DNA from: Neisseria uirgultaei
GTDB taxonomy: Bacteria > Pseudomonadota > Gammaproteobacteria > Burkholderiales > Neisseriaceae
Direction of reading: 5' to 3'
DNA length: 64,000 nt
NCBI RefSeq assembly: GCF_962719845.1
Contig: NZ_CAUIYF010000005.1
Location: forward strand, 90,675-154,674
Positions 1-7,388 of the stretch are shown here, piece after piece (positions within the stretch are counted from its first letter, which is position 1; the number at the start of each line of letters is the position of its first letter). A model generated the notes under the pieces. That model made no database searches. It was not told the origin of the DNA and worked only from the letters and a program-made list of their open reading frames with translations. A program made the position numbers and the translations under genes.

Positions 1-24
1 GTCTTCCACCAGCAAAACACGCAT
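1..24 (-). CDS. N-terminal tip of a two-component response regulator (partial)
   Basis: Only the first eight codons are inside the window, read leftwards from an ATG at 24. They spell MRVLLVED, the usual first beta strand and start of the acidic pocket of an OmpR-type receiver domain. The rest of the gene lies outside, so the family member and DNA target cannot be named. The neighbouring gene on the right ends at a bidirectional hairpin, so this is a separate transcription unit. Confidence 0.5.
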
Positions 25-92
25 CAACTTTCCCTTCAAAATAAACCGTGCCTATTCTAACACCCCAAAATTAGCCGCAATTTAGCGGCAAC

Positions 93-126
93 AAAAAACC
101 GCAGAACCAAGATTCTGCGGTTTTTG
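93..126 (-). terminator. Rho-independent terminator after the flavin reductase gene
   Basis: A 13-base perfect inverted repeat (AAAAACCGCAGAA with its complement) has a six-base loop and flanking A and T runs. It sits 13 bases past the stop of the reductase gene at 139. Confidence 0.85.
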
Positions 127-138
127 ACCGTTTCCAAC

Positions 139-705
139 CTATTTTGCGTGTTTCTCCACCAGAGAGACAAACTGATTAATATATGACTGAACAAAATCCC
201 TCGCCGAGTCGATTAATTTGCCTTTTTCATCAAACAGCGTCGGCGAATTGCCCAAAAACACTTCCGGCTGTCCGGTTACGGGCATATCGAAATAAGACAG
301 GGCAAGGCGCAGGTTTTTTTGCGAACTGTACCCGCCCATCTTGCCGACGGAATGGCTGATGATGCCGGCAGGTTTGTTTTTCCACGCCACATCGGCATTC
401 GGTTTCGAGCCGATGTCCACCGCATTTTTCAAACAGGCGGGAATGGTGCGGTTGTTTTCGGACGTAACGAACAAAATGCCGTCTGAAGCCTTAATCGTTT
501 CGCGGAAAGCCGTGTAACTTTCGGGCAGCGGCACATCTTCCACCGCAGGGTCGTCATAATCGAAATTGTAAAGCGGCAGATGTCCGATTTCGACGATTTC
601 CGCCTGCCAGCCTTCGGGAAACATCTCCGCCGCATTCAATGCCACTTTGCGTGCAAACGAAGCACGGCGCAGGCTGCCCACCAAAATACTGATTTTCTTA
701 GCCAC
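139..705 (-). CDS. NAD(P)H-dependent FMN reductase (flavodoxin-like fold)
   Basis: This 188-residue protein belongs to the FMN_red / SsuE-ChrR family, which transfers electrons from NAD(P)H to flavin or quinone. The phosphate-binding loop GSLRRASFARKVA lies near residue 10, and the second FMN loop (SENNRTIPACLKNAVD) near residue 85, where relatives have PEYN-type loops. An ATG at 711 is only one base from the strong AGGAGG at 713-718, whereas the in-frame GTG at 705 has an ideal seven-base gap, so GTG is preferred. A Fur-box-like palindrome at 750-769 lies in the promoter region, so iron control is likely. The physiological substrate (free flavin, ferric chelate or quinone) is not visible from sequence. 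Confidence 0.85.
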   Translation of the reverse strand: MAKKISILVGSLRRASFARKVALNAAEMFPEGWQAEIVEIGHLPLYNFDYDDPAVEDVPLPESYTAFRETIKASDGILFVTSENNRTIPACLKNAVDIGSKPNADVAWKNKPAGIISHSVGKMGGYSSQKNLRLALSYFDMPVTGQPEVFLGNSPTLFDEKGKLIDSARDFVQSYINQFVSLVEKHAK

Positions 706-749
706 AATCATTCCTCCTGAATATTAAGTTTGTGCGTTTCAATCATTTT

Positions 750-769
750 ATAATGATAACGATTATTAT
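750..769. promoter_or_regulatory. Fur-box-like operator between the flavin reductase and dacB genes
   Basis: The sequence ATAATGATAACGATTATTAT is a near-palindromic run of the GATAAT-type units that make up a Fur box, with another ATCAT/ATGAT pair just left at 742-756. It lies 45 bases upstream of the reductase start and about 100 bases upstream of dacB, inside an AT-rich stretch that also holds TATAAT-like hexamers on the reductase strand. Repression by iron-loaded Fur is inferred. Confidence 0.65.
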
Positions 770-869
770 ATATGTGATTTCCCCTGCAAACAAGCCGGCC
801 CGCCGCCACGGCGTTCCCACTTATCTGGCTTTGCCTTATAATTGCTTTTTTTATGTAACAGATTCACCT

Positions 870-2279
870 ATGAATTTCCCCAAAACAGCGGCCTCCCTGC
901 TGCTGCTTCTCGCCTCCCTCGCCGCACACGCGCTCGATACGGGGCGCATTCCGCAAAACGAAATCGCCGTATATGTCCAAGAACTCGGCAGCGGCAGGGT
1001 CGTCATCGACCACCGCGCGGATGTCCCCGTCAATCCCGCGTCCACGATGAAACTCGTTACCGCGTTTGCCGCCTTCAAAACCTTCGGCAGCAATTACCGC
1101 TGGGCGACCGAGTTTAAAAGCAACGGCAAAGTGAGTAACGGCACGCTGGATGGCGATTTGTATTGGGCAGGCAGCGGCGACCCCGTTTTCAATCAGGAAA
1201 ACCTGCTTGACGTTCAAAAACAGTTGCGCGACAAAGGCATACGCAATATCACGGGGCATCTGATGCTCGACCACAAGCTGTGGGGCGAAGTCGGCAGTCC
1301 CGACCATTTTGAAGCCGACGGCGGCTCGCCGTTTATGACTTCCCCCAATCCGACTATGCTGTCTGCCGGTATGGTTATGGTGCGCGCCGAACGCAATGCC
1401 GCCGGCAGTACCGACATCCTCACCGATCCGCCTTTGCCGCATATTTTCACCCAAAACAACTTGAAAATTACCGCCTCCCAAGCTGCCTGCCCTTCGGTCA
1501 AAAAACTGATGCGCGCATCTTTTTCGGACAATACGCTGAAATTGCGCGGCAATATTCCCGAAAGCTGTTTGGGCAAGCCTGTCGGTGTCCGGATGTTCGC
1601 GCTTGACGAACTGATCCGGCAAAGTTTTACCAACCACTGGCTGCTGGGCGGCGGACGGATTTCAGACGGCATCGGCATAGCCGACACACCGGAAGGCGCG
1701 CAGACGCTTGCCGTTGCACACGCCAAACCGATGAAGGAAATTTTGACAGACATGAACAAGCGTTCGGACAATCTGATTGCGCGTTCCGTCTTCCTCAAAC
1801 TCGGCGGCAACGGCAAACTGCCCGCCGTTTCCGAACAGGCGGCGTCTGCCGTCCGGCGCGAACTTGCCGTATCGGGCATCGATGTTGCGGATTTGGTTTT
1901 GGAAAACGGTTCGGGTCTGTCCAGAAAAGAAAGGGTAACAGCGAGAATGATGGCGCAAATGTTGGAAACGGCTTATTTCAGCCCGTTTGCACAAGATTTC
2001 ATCGACACACTACCCATCGCCGGCACAGACGGAACTTTGCGCAACCGCTTCAAACAAAGCGGCGGGCTGCTGCGTCTGAAAACCGGCACGCTCAACAATG
2101 TCCGCGCATTGGCAGGCTACTGGCTGGGCGACAAACCGATGGTCGTCGTCGTCGTCATCAACAGCGGGCGCGCCGTTTCCCTGCTGCCTGATTTGGACAA
2201 CTTCGTTGCCAAAAACATCATCTCCGGCGGCGACGGCTGGCTGGATGCGAAACTGATGTGCAAAGAACGCCACGCCTGA
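870..2279 (+). CDS. dacB: D-alanyl-D-alanine carboxypeptidase / endopeptidase (class C penicillin-binding protein, gonococcal PBP3 type)
   Basis: A 469-residue periplasmic enzyme of the PBP4/DacB family (peptidase S13) that trims the terminal D-Ala of peptidoglycan stem peptides and can cleave cross-links. The ATG at 870 begins a clear signal peptide ending AAHA near residue 21. The catalytic motifs are STMK (Ser58, Lys61), SDN in the middle (MNKRSDNL) and KTGT near the C terminus. The length matches the gonococcal PBP3 size I recall. In-frame codons run upstream to 732 but lack a signal peptide start. It is transcribed away from the flavin reductase and ends before a large uptake-sequence hairpin. 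Confidence 0.93.
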   Translation: MNFPKTAASLLLLLASLAAHALDTGRIPQNEIAVYVQELGSGRVVIDHRADVPVNPASTMKLVTAFAAFKTFGSNYRWATEFKSNGKVSNGTLDGDLYWAGSGDPVFNQENLLDVQKQLRDKGIRNITGHLMLDHKLWGEVGSPDHFEADGGSPFMTSPNPTMLSAGMVMVRAERNAAGSTDILTDPPLPHIFTQNNLKITASQAACPSVKKLMRASFSDNTLKLRGNIPESCLGKPVGVRMFALDELIRQSFTNHWLLGGGRISDGIGIADTPEGAQTLAVAHAKPMKEILTDMNKRSDNLIARSVFLKLGGNGKLPAVSEQAASAVRRELAVSGIDVADLVLENGSGLSRKERVTARMMAQMLETAYFSPFAQDFIDTLPIAGTDGTLRNRFKQSGGLLRLKTGTLNNVRALAGYWLGDKPMVVVVVINSGRAVSLLPDLDNFVAKNIISGGDGWLDAKLMCKERHA

Positions 2280-2371
2280 ACGGACAAAAATATAGTGAAT
2301 TAACAGGTTACCGCATTGCCGTACAGTTTGCAGTTTCACCGCCTTGTTCCGATTTCTGCCGACCCACGATA

Positions 2372-2434
2372 AAATGCCGTCTGGACTTGACTGCACCCTA
2401 TAAGTTGGGGCAGTGCAAGTTCAGACGGCATTTT
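2372..2434. terminator. Long uptake-sequence hairpin between dacB and the YjbR pseudogene
   Basis: The outer arms are ATGCCGTCTG and CAGACGGCAT with A and T runs outside. The inner arms (ACTTGACTGCACC against GGGGCAGTGCAAGT) also pair imperfectly, giving a stem much longer than the usual uptake-sequence terminator. It serves both converging genes. Confidence 0.75.
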
Positions 2435-2786
2435 TATTTTTCCATCAAATCGTAGCCCCAATCCAACAGCATCAATATTTCATCCGTTTCCGCACCATAA
2501 TCCAACACGATACCGACCCAATGCTGCTTGTTTATATGGTAATTTTCTCCCCACCTCAAAACGGAAACCATATCAGGATTACTCTTCACATTAATGGATG
2601 TTACCCCTCCATCCCCTGCAAACCCAAACGGCTTTTGGCAATCCTCCCGATTAGTGCATACCATTTCCCCCTATTCCCACCATGCCTCAACACGGCAGAA
2701 TCGGGATATTTTATAAGAACCGTGCCGCATTGCTTCTCTGCGTATTCTAAAATCCGCCTTGATTGGGTAACAACTTTCCCTCCATA
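2434..2786 (-). pseudogene. MmcQ/YjbR-family protein, frameshifted and lacking a start
   Basis: Two reading frames together give a YjbR-like protein. The upstream frame encodes ILEYAEKQCGTVLIKYPD, then AVLRHGGN and KWYALIGRI, and stops after GLQGMEG near 2597. The next frame continues without loss of homology as VTSINVKSNPD, then YHINKQHWVGIVLD and LLDWGYDLMEK. One missing G in the GGGG run at the junction explains the break. No start codon or ribosome site is seen upstream. YjbR proteins are small DNA-binding-like proteins of unclear role. It lies directly after the tRNA-Asn unit on the same strand, separated by a terminator. Confidence 0.7.
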
Positions 2787-2819
2787 AAAGAATGCCGTAC
2801 CGGATTCTCTGACAAAAAC

Positions 2820-2851
2820 AAAACCCTCTAAGAAAATACTTAGAGGGTTTT
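2820..2851 (-). terminator. Terminator of the tRNA-Asn transcript
   Basis: AAAACCCTCTAAG and its exact complement enclose a short AT-rich loop seven bases past the tRNA 3' end; the arms end in A and T runs. Confidence 0.85.
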
Positions 2852-2857
2852 GGAATT

Positions 2858-2933
2858 TGGCTCCCCGACCTGGGCTCGAACCAGGGACCTGCGGATTAAC
2901 AGTCCGTCGCTCTACCGACTGAGCTATCGGGGA
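2858..2933 (-). tRNA. tRNA-Asn (anticodon GUU)
   Basis: The reverse strand folds as a 76-base tRNA with the CCA end encoded. The acceptor stem is TCCCCGA paired with TCGGGGA, the anticodon loop reads CTGTTAA with GUU as anticodon, and the T arm carries GGTTCGAGCC. The first pair is U1-A72. As I recall, that pair is the feature recognised by the meningococcal GatCAB amidotransferase when it makes Asn-tRNA from Asp-tRNA(Asn). This fits the aspS gene in the same window. Confidence 0.97.
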
Positions 2934-2943
2934 ATAAGCGCGA

Positions 2944-2973
2944 ATAATAAAACAGAAATACCGAACGTGTCAA
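2944..2973 (-). promoter_or_regulatory. Promoter of tRNA-Asn
   Basis: On the minus strand a perfect -35 TTGACA (968-973) is followed after 18 bases by TATTAT (944-949), placing the start a few bases before the tRNA. Confidence 0.75.
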
Positions 2974-3025
2974 TATAAATTTACAATCGATTGCACTTTA
3001 TCTGCAAGCCCGCAATCTTTATATG

Positions 3026-3385
3026 TTATATGGCTTCCGCAATATGCCTTGCCGCTCGTTTGGCATCCAATAGGATTAAACCAAGTTTGCCGGTTTCTTT
3101 TGCCATCAGCACCAACACGGCATCTTTACCCGCCTGACTTAAAAGGATATAGCCTGATTTTCCTTTAATCATCACTTGTTCCAATTCCCCGCAGGCGAGT
3201 TCTTGCACCGAACGGCTGCCTAAAGCAAGCAAAGTAGCAGAAATCGCCCCTACCCTGTCCGAATTCAAATGTGAAGGAAGCATTGTCGCCATCGGCAATC
3301 CGTCGGTTGAGATAACGGCAGATGCGACAATATCCGGAGATGTGTTGTTCAAGTCTTCCAAAACCGAAATTAATAATTGCTGCAT
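3026..3385 (-). CDS. Roadblock/LC7-domain protein (MglB-like), last gene of a GTPase operon
   Basis: This 119-residue protein is a single roadblock/LC7 domain, the fold of MglB and dynein light chain 7. The typical alternating pattern is visible: VASAVISTDGLPMATMLP near residue 20, the helix RVGAISATLLALGSRSVQEL, and the strand GYILLSQAGKDAVLVLMA. The ATG at 3385 has GGAGGG just upstream; an in-frame extension to 3571 would overlap the preceding gene and is not used. In other bacteria such proteins act as GTPase-activating or scaffold partners of MglA-type GTPases, and a GTPase gene lies two genes upstream in the same operon. The function in Neisseria is unknown to me. Confidence 0.85.
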   Translation of the reverse strand: MQQLLISVLEDLNNTSPDIVASAVISTDGLPMATMLPSHLNSDRVGAISATLLALGSRSVQELACGELEQVMIKGKSGYILLSQAGKDAVLVLMAKETGKLGLILLDAKRAARHIAEAI

Positions 3386-3405
3386 AAACCCTCCTATCCC
3401 AAGTT

Positions 3406-4050
3406 TTACACACGGTTGCTGTAACGGCGGTATAAAATCCTGACCAAAGTAACAAATGCCTCTTTGCTCAAGTCCGGAATACCGCCGATGACCAAAATAA
3501 ATTTGGTTGAACCGATATACAATGGGAAAAATGTCAATTCGCTCTGACCAGAAGGGTCGCAAACGCCCCAAGCGTTATTGTTGATATACAGGTTGTTCTT
3601 AATCAGCAGCCGGTGTTTCTTTTCCATCTGTGCAACTTCTGCCGCCAGCAACCCCAACTCTTCAGCCGCCTCATGATGGAAATTGGCATTGGCAAGATAC
3701 AGGCCGTTCCGATCGACCAATAATGCCTTACCACTGCCGGACAACTGCTCCATCAACAGCGGCAATTGCTCGTCCGACAGATTGATGCCGTCTGAATGAC
3801 CGTTTTCATCGCCATAAAGGAATTCGAGTTTTTGCAAACGATACAACAGGTTCAAAGCGGTATCGATGTCGGCGGTGTCCGCCCAGGCGAGCAGCTTCTC
3901 ACTGCTGACCACTTCGTCCGCATCCGCTTTCAACAGGCTGTGCAACAAGGTTTTACCGGCACTGGGGGTATCGCTGGATACGGCATAAAATGCACCGGCA
4001 GGAGTCAGGCGGGGATATAAATTTGCTTGTAGTGAAAGTGTTGATTCCAT
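3406..4050 (-). CDS. Uncharacterised protein with a probable divergent roadblock-like C-terminal domain
   Basis: This is a 214-residue protein without signal peptide or membrane segment. Residues 1-90 look helical. From about residue 105 the pattern KALLVDRNGLYLANANF, then EELGLLAAEVAQMEKKHR and a long strand-rich tail ending in ILYRRYSNRV, resembles a diverged roadblock/longin-type domain. This assignment is an inference from pattern only. The ATG at 4050 follows the GTPase stop by one base, and its GGAGG lies inside the last GTPase codons, so translation of the two is coupled. Its likely partners are the GTPase before it and the roadblock protein after it. Confidence 0.6.
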   Translation of the reverse strand: MESTLSLQANLYPRLTPAGAFYAVSSDTPSAGKTLLHSLLKADADEVVSSEKLLAWADTADIDTALNLLYRLQKLEFLYGDENGHSDGINLSDEQLPLLMEQLSGSGKALLVDRNGLYLANANFHHEAAEELGLLAAEVAQMEKKHRLLIKNNLYINNNAWGVCDPSGQSELTFFPLYIGSTKFILVIGGIPDLSKEAFVTLVRILYRRYSNRV

Positions 4051-4051
4051 A

Positions 4052-4588
4052 TTAAACCTCCAGTCCCGGATCAATAGAAAATAACATTGCGCTAACCAAT
4101 TGCTTTACGTCATCTTCCTTACGGGCATCAATTTCAAAAACCGGAACATTAAGATTATGTTTTGCAAGATATTTGTGATACACGTCGATACCGGGCTGAG
4201 AGCGTATATCCATCTTGGTAATACCGACAACGACGGGTGCCTTCTCCAGCAGCCCTCGAAACGAATGCAAAAAGAATTCCAAATCTTTCAATGGGTTGGT
4301 TCTGGCATTATCTAAAAGCAAGACCAAACCCATACTGCCTTGGCTTAAGATTTCCCACATAAAGTTGAACCGTTCCTGACCGGGCGTACCATATAAATGG
4401 ACTTTGGTATCCTCATCCAAGCTGATGACCCCGTAGTCCATCGCCACTGTCGTATTCCTTTTCCTATCCAAAGTCATATCGGATGCGGAAGCATCGGTCT
4501 GGACGGGTGCTTCATCCGAAATAGCCGCAATGGCGGTGGTTTTCCCTACGCCGACAGGTCCTGTGAAAATAATTTTATTTTCTCTCAT
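4052..4588 (-). CDS. Small Ras-like GTPase of the MglA / COG2229 type
   Basis: A 178-residue cytoplasmic GTPase consisting of little more than the G domain. The P-loop GPVGVGKTT is at residues 10-18, a switch I threonine lies in the RKRNTTVAMDYG stretch near residue 46, the G3 motif is LYGTPGQERF (TPGQ at 68-71 replaces the usual DxxG, as in the MglA class), and the G4 motif TKMD is at 124-127. Members of this class pair with roadblock proteins in polarity or signalling modules such as MglAB and the Streptomyces conservons. Here it sits between a receiver-like gene and two roadblock-type genes, which strongly suggests the same kind of switch. The output is unknown. Confidence 0.9.
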   Translation of the reverse strand: MRENKIIFTGPVGVGKTTAIAAISDEAPVQTDASASDMTLDRKRNTTVAMDYGVISLDEDTKVHLYGTPGQERFNFMWEILSQGSMGLVLLLDNARTNPLKDLEFFLHSFRGLLEKAPVVVGITKMDIRSQPGIDVYHKYLAKHNLNVPVFEIDARKEDDVKQLVSAMLFSIDPGLEV

Positions 4589-4599
4589 CTCTCTGCCTC

Positions 4600-5697
4600 T
4601 TAGCTGCCCAACAGTTTTTTCATCAGCCTTTGAAGAAGGCCGCGCGGCTGGGATTGGGATGGTGTCGTGATTTTTTCCGCTTTTTTCACCATTTCACTAT
4701 CAGAGGCAGAATCGGCCCCGATATTTATTTTATCCGCCATATCGGAGTATGCCTGTTGTGAAACCGTTTTTAAATCTACCGACAAAAACCCGGTTATATA
4801 GGTTGCTGCAAGATAATTCAGAATATCATTGAGGTTTAAAGGCATCACTTTATACAACACATTAAGGTTGACGGATGCCTTGGTCAGAAATGCCGACAAG
4901 CGTATCGATCCCGGCACATTTGCCAACCGGGTCAGGTTCGGCCAAGATTTCAACGTAAACGGAGTATCGGGAGAAATCGGATAAATCAACCTGCCCTGCG
5001 CCGTCCAAATGGAAAACTGCCACATACAGGACATAATGCCTACTTTAGCCTTTTCGCGCCATTGCGGGTTATCGGGAACAGTCTTGCAACAGACCTGCAA
5101 ATTTTCGTCTTTGCACAATTCTTCGAGTTTTTGCACACTTTCTGTCAGCAAAACCCGTTGTATCGAGGGGAAAACAATAAGGACCGGCTTATTTCCATGC
5201 AAGATAGCGATGTCCCGCCTGTTCTTTTCCGCAAACCGCAACGCCCCCAATAATCCTTTATTCGGGTTAAACCGGCGTATCGTAACCGTACGCTGCACAT
5301 TCCCGTTGTTTTTCGCTGACCGGTCTGCGGGTGCAATAAACGATTTCCCATAAACATTCTCGCCCTGCAACAACTTGCGGAGCATAGGAAACAATGTTTC
5401 AAACCGAATCGGTTTGGGCAGGTAGGGAACTTCAGAATCGGGAACTTTCTCCGAACAGACGGCGACGGGTATATCCTTATAACGCTCGGCAAGCTCTTTC
5501 CAAAGTTCAAAACCGCCCTCGGCATCGGTATCTGCCAAAACCAAATCGGGCACGGCACTGCCGTCTGAAGGGGATACTGTTTCATAACGGGTGGTATTGT
5601 GCATTTTGAATGCCATTTTGAAAACGGATTCCTGCTGCGCCGTCATCCCCGCCAACATTACGCGTACTGTTTTAATTTTCGGCAGTTGAACTTCCAT
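4600..5697 (-). CDS. Receiver-like protein of unknown function in the GTPase operon
   Basis: A 365-residue cytoplasmic protein. Residues 9-110 fold like a response-regulator receiver: strand VRVMLAGM, VPDLVLADTD with Asp56 in the phospho-acceptor position, and YLPKPIRFETLF with the conserved Lys95-Pro. The acidic pair after the first strand is missing (Ala16-Gly17), so metal binding and phosphorylation may be lost. The rest (VTIRRFNPNKGLLGAL, then FTLKSWPNLTRLANVPGSIR and PLNLNDILNYLAATYITG) matches no family I can name, although the last part suggests a winged-helix-like effector region. The C terminus is basic. It lies 11 bases before the GTPase gene. Confidence 0.6.
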   Translation of the reverse strand: MEVQLPKIKTVRVMLAGMTAQQESVFKMAFKMHNTTRYETVSPSDGSAVPDLVLADTDAEGGFELWKELAERYKDIPVAVCSEKVPDSEVPYLPKPIRFETLFPMLRKLLQGENVYGKSFIAPADRSAKNNGNVQRTVTIRRFNPNKGLLGALRFAEKNRRDIAILHGNKPVLIVFPSIQRVLLTESVQKLEELCKDENLQVCCKTVPDNPQWREKAKVGIMSCMWQFSIWTAQGRLIYPISPDTPFTLKSWPNLTRLANVPGSIRLSAFLTKASVNLNVLYKVMPLNLNDILNYLAATYITGFLSVDLKTVSQQAYSDMADKINIGADSASDSEMVKKAEKITTPSQSQPRGLLQRLMKKLLGS

Positions 5698-5716
5698 TTT
5701 TATTTTCCGTACCGTT

Positions 5717-7135
5717 TTATTTTTTTATATTTTGATTCATACGCTGCAGCAGCCGGCTCATCAGCATAACGACTTCTTCAGGAAGCCTGTCCGCACGTTC
5801 CCTCAATACCCTTAAAAACTGCCCCAACCTATCCCAATCTTCAGTACGTTCATAAATATCGATCAACGTAATATAAAGCTGGGACTCGTCAGAATATTTC
5901 AATACCGCCTGCTCCAACACATCCATTGCCGCCTCAATCTGACCATACATCAGCAACGACTCTACTTCTTTAACCGCATCGTCTGCCGGAGACGAACCGG
6001 TGTTGATCAACGAAGAATCTTGAAGCACCAAATCCCGATGTTGCGCTTTGAATTTCTGTATATTTTTCGGCAGATATCCGTGCCCCATACCGATGTCTTT
6101 GATTTGCTGGTCGTTCGGCCCCTTTTCCAAATCATCGAAAACTTCATGGTAACCCAGGCTGTACCCCCACCCCAGCATCCGCTCTTTAACCTGCCTGCCG
6201 TAGTTGCCCAACGTTTGGTAAAGTTTCCACAAATGTCCGGCAAAACGGTCTATGTCCGCGTGTTGGTAATCGAGTTTCAATGCATCGATAATCAGGTTTG
6301 CAGGTTTTTCGGAAGTTTGGATGGCACGGTCGTATTGTTTCGATGCCGTTTCGTAGCTGACTTTGTCTTTAAGGATTTTTGCACCTTGATCGGCACGGAC
6401 CAGACCGGCAATCGCACCGATTTCCTCTTGGCTGATCCCGGACACGTCTTTTTTGCCCCGCACAATCGGGATGCGCTTGATTTCTTCGGCTCCATAAGCC
6501 TTACCGCCGGCATCCGGCTGGGGCGATGCGGAAGCTGCCGTCGCAGAACCGCCTTCCGCGCGTTTTTCAATCTCCTGAATGCCCCATCCCAAACCTTCTT
6601 CCGCCAAGACGCGGATACGCAAATGGTTGGGATCGCGCTGTAATGCCTGTTCGATATATTTTGCCAAAAGTTCGGAAGGAATCAGTCTGCCGTATTTTTG
6701 CAGATTGTCTGCTAAAACATCGACATCCCCCACTTCGAGATTGATATCGAGCAGCTCGCGGATAAGGTTTTCAGGTTTCGCTTCACCATCCGGAATGCCG
6801 TCCAGATAGGCAGCCAAAGACTCGGCAGCCTTGCCCTGATAACCGAACTGCTTATAAACCTGATATTCCGTCAGCGGATCGACTTCTTGCGCGGATACTG
6901 CCGCAGATGCGGTCTCGGCGCTCTCATTCCAAGAAAATCCCGTCTGCGTGCCGTCTGAAACCGATTGGTCAACCTGATCGACCCAGTCCGAATCATTGCT
7001 TCCGGGCGGCTGCCCCTGCGTATTGCCGACACCTTGGGATTTGCGCTTCGGTGTTTTCTTACCCTGCTTCGCACGCATAACCAAAAGCACCAGCAATACC
7101 GCCAGTGCCAGACCGATAATTAATGAGTTTTCCAA
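5717..7135 (-). CDS. FimV/TspA-like membrane protein with helical (TPR) repeats, first gene of the GTPase operon
   Basis: The start codon is TTG at 7135 with GGGAG six bases upstream; no ATG occurs before the membrane segment. The 472-residue product has one N-terminal membrane helix (IIGLALAVLLVLLVMRA, residues 6-22), a low-complexity Gly/Ser/Gln linker, and helical-repeat regions at about 90-175 (DPLTEYQVYKQFGYQGKAAE) and 395-465 (VKEVESLLMYGQIEAAMDVL). These resemble the cytoplasmic part of FimV-type pole-organising proteins. Meningococci have another FimV homologue (TspA), so this would be a paralogue. It may anchor the downstream GTPase module at the membrane; that role is inferred. Confidence 0.65.
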   Translation of the reverse strand: MENSLIIGLALAVLLVLLVMRAKQGKKTPKRKSQGVGNTQGQPPGSNDSDWVDQVDQSVSDGTQTGFSWNESAETASAAVSAQEVDPLTEYQVYKQFGYQGKAAESLAAYLDGIPDGEAKPENLIRELLDINLEVGDVDVLADNLQKYGRLIPSELLAKYIEQALQRDPNHLRIRVLAEEGLGWGIQEIEKRAEGGSATAASASPQPDAGGKAYGAEEIKRIPIVRGKKDVSGISQEEIGAIAGLVRADQGAKILKDKVSYETASKQYDRAIQTSEKPANLIIDALKLDYQHADIDRFAGHLWKLYQTLGNYGRQVKERMLGWGYSLGYHEVFDDLEKGPNDQQIKDIGMGHGYLPKNIQKFKAQHRDLVLQDSSLINTGSSPADDAVKEVESLLMYGQIEAAMDVLEQAVLKYSDESQLYITLIDIYERTEDWDRLGQFLRVLRERADRLPEEVVMLMSRLLQRMNQNIKK

Positions 7136-7238
7136 AGGATACTCCCGATACCGTAACGAGCGGATAGCTAACTGCCTGCAACGGCAATTGTCCGCTTTTA
7201 TTATTAACGATTTACTGAAATAGACTTGTAAGTTTCAA

Positions 7239-7265
7239 ATCATACCATAATTTAACGTTTGACAA
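7239..7265 (-). promoter_or_regulatory. Candidate promoter of the five-gene GTPase operon
   Basis: On the minus strand TTGTCA (260-265 in the 7 kb block) and TATGAT (239-244) are separated by 15 bases, about 100 bases upstream of the TTG start. The spacing is short, so this is tentative. The rest of 7136-7388 shows no other gene. Confidence 0.35.
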
Positions 7266-7388
7266 TATGCCTTCTGCACAAGCCTTGCCATATGACCTTT
7301 TATGTTTTATACGTTTAAATGTATTTGTCGGGCACTATCTGTTTGCACCCCCTTCCTTAATTATTCTTTTCCTTTGATTTCCAAAAAG

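Noticed and set aside
2291..2306. TATAGTGAATTAACAG resembling a Correia end
   Set aside because: Only one end is present, with a mismatch, and no interior blocks follow; it may be a remnant or chance.
2413..2787. A 124-codon plus-strand frame
   Set aside because: It is the antisense of the YjbR-type pseudogene, whose homology is on the minus strand.
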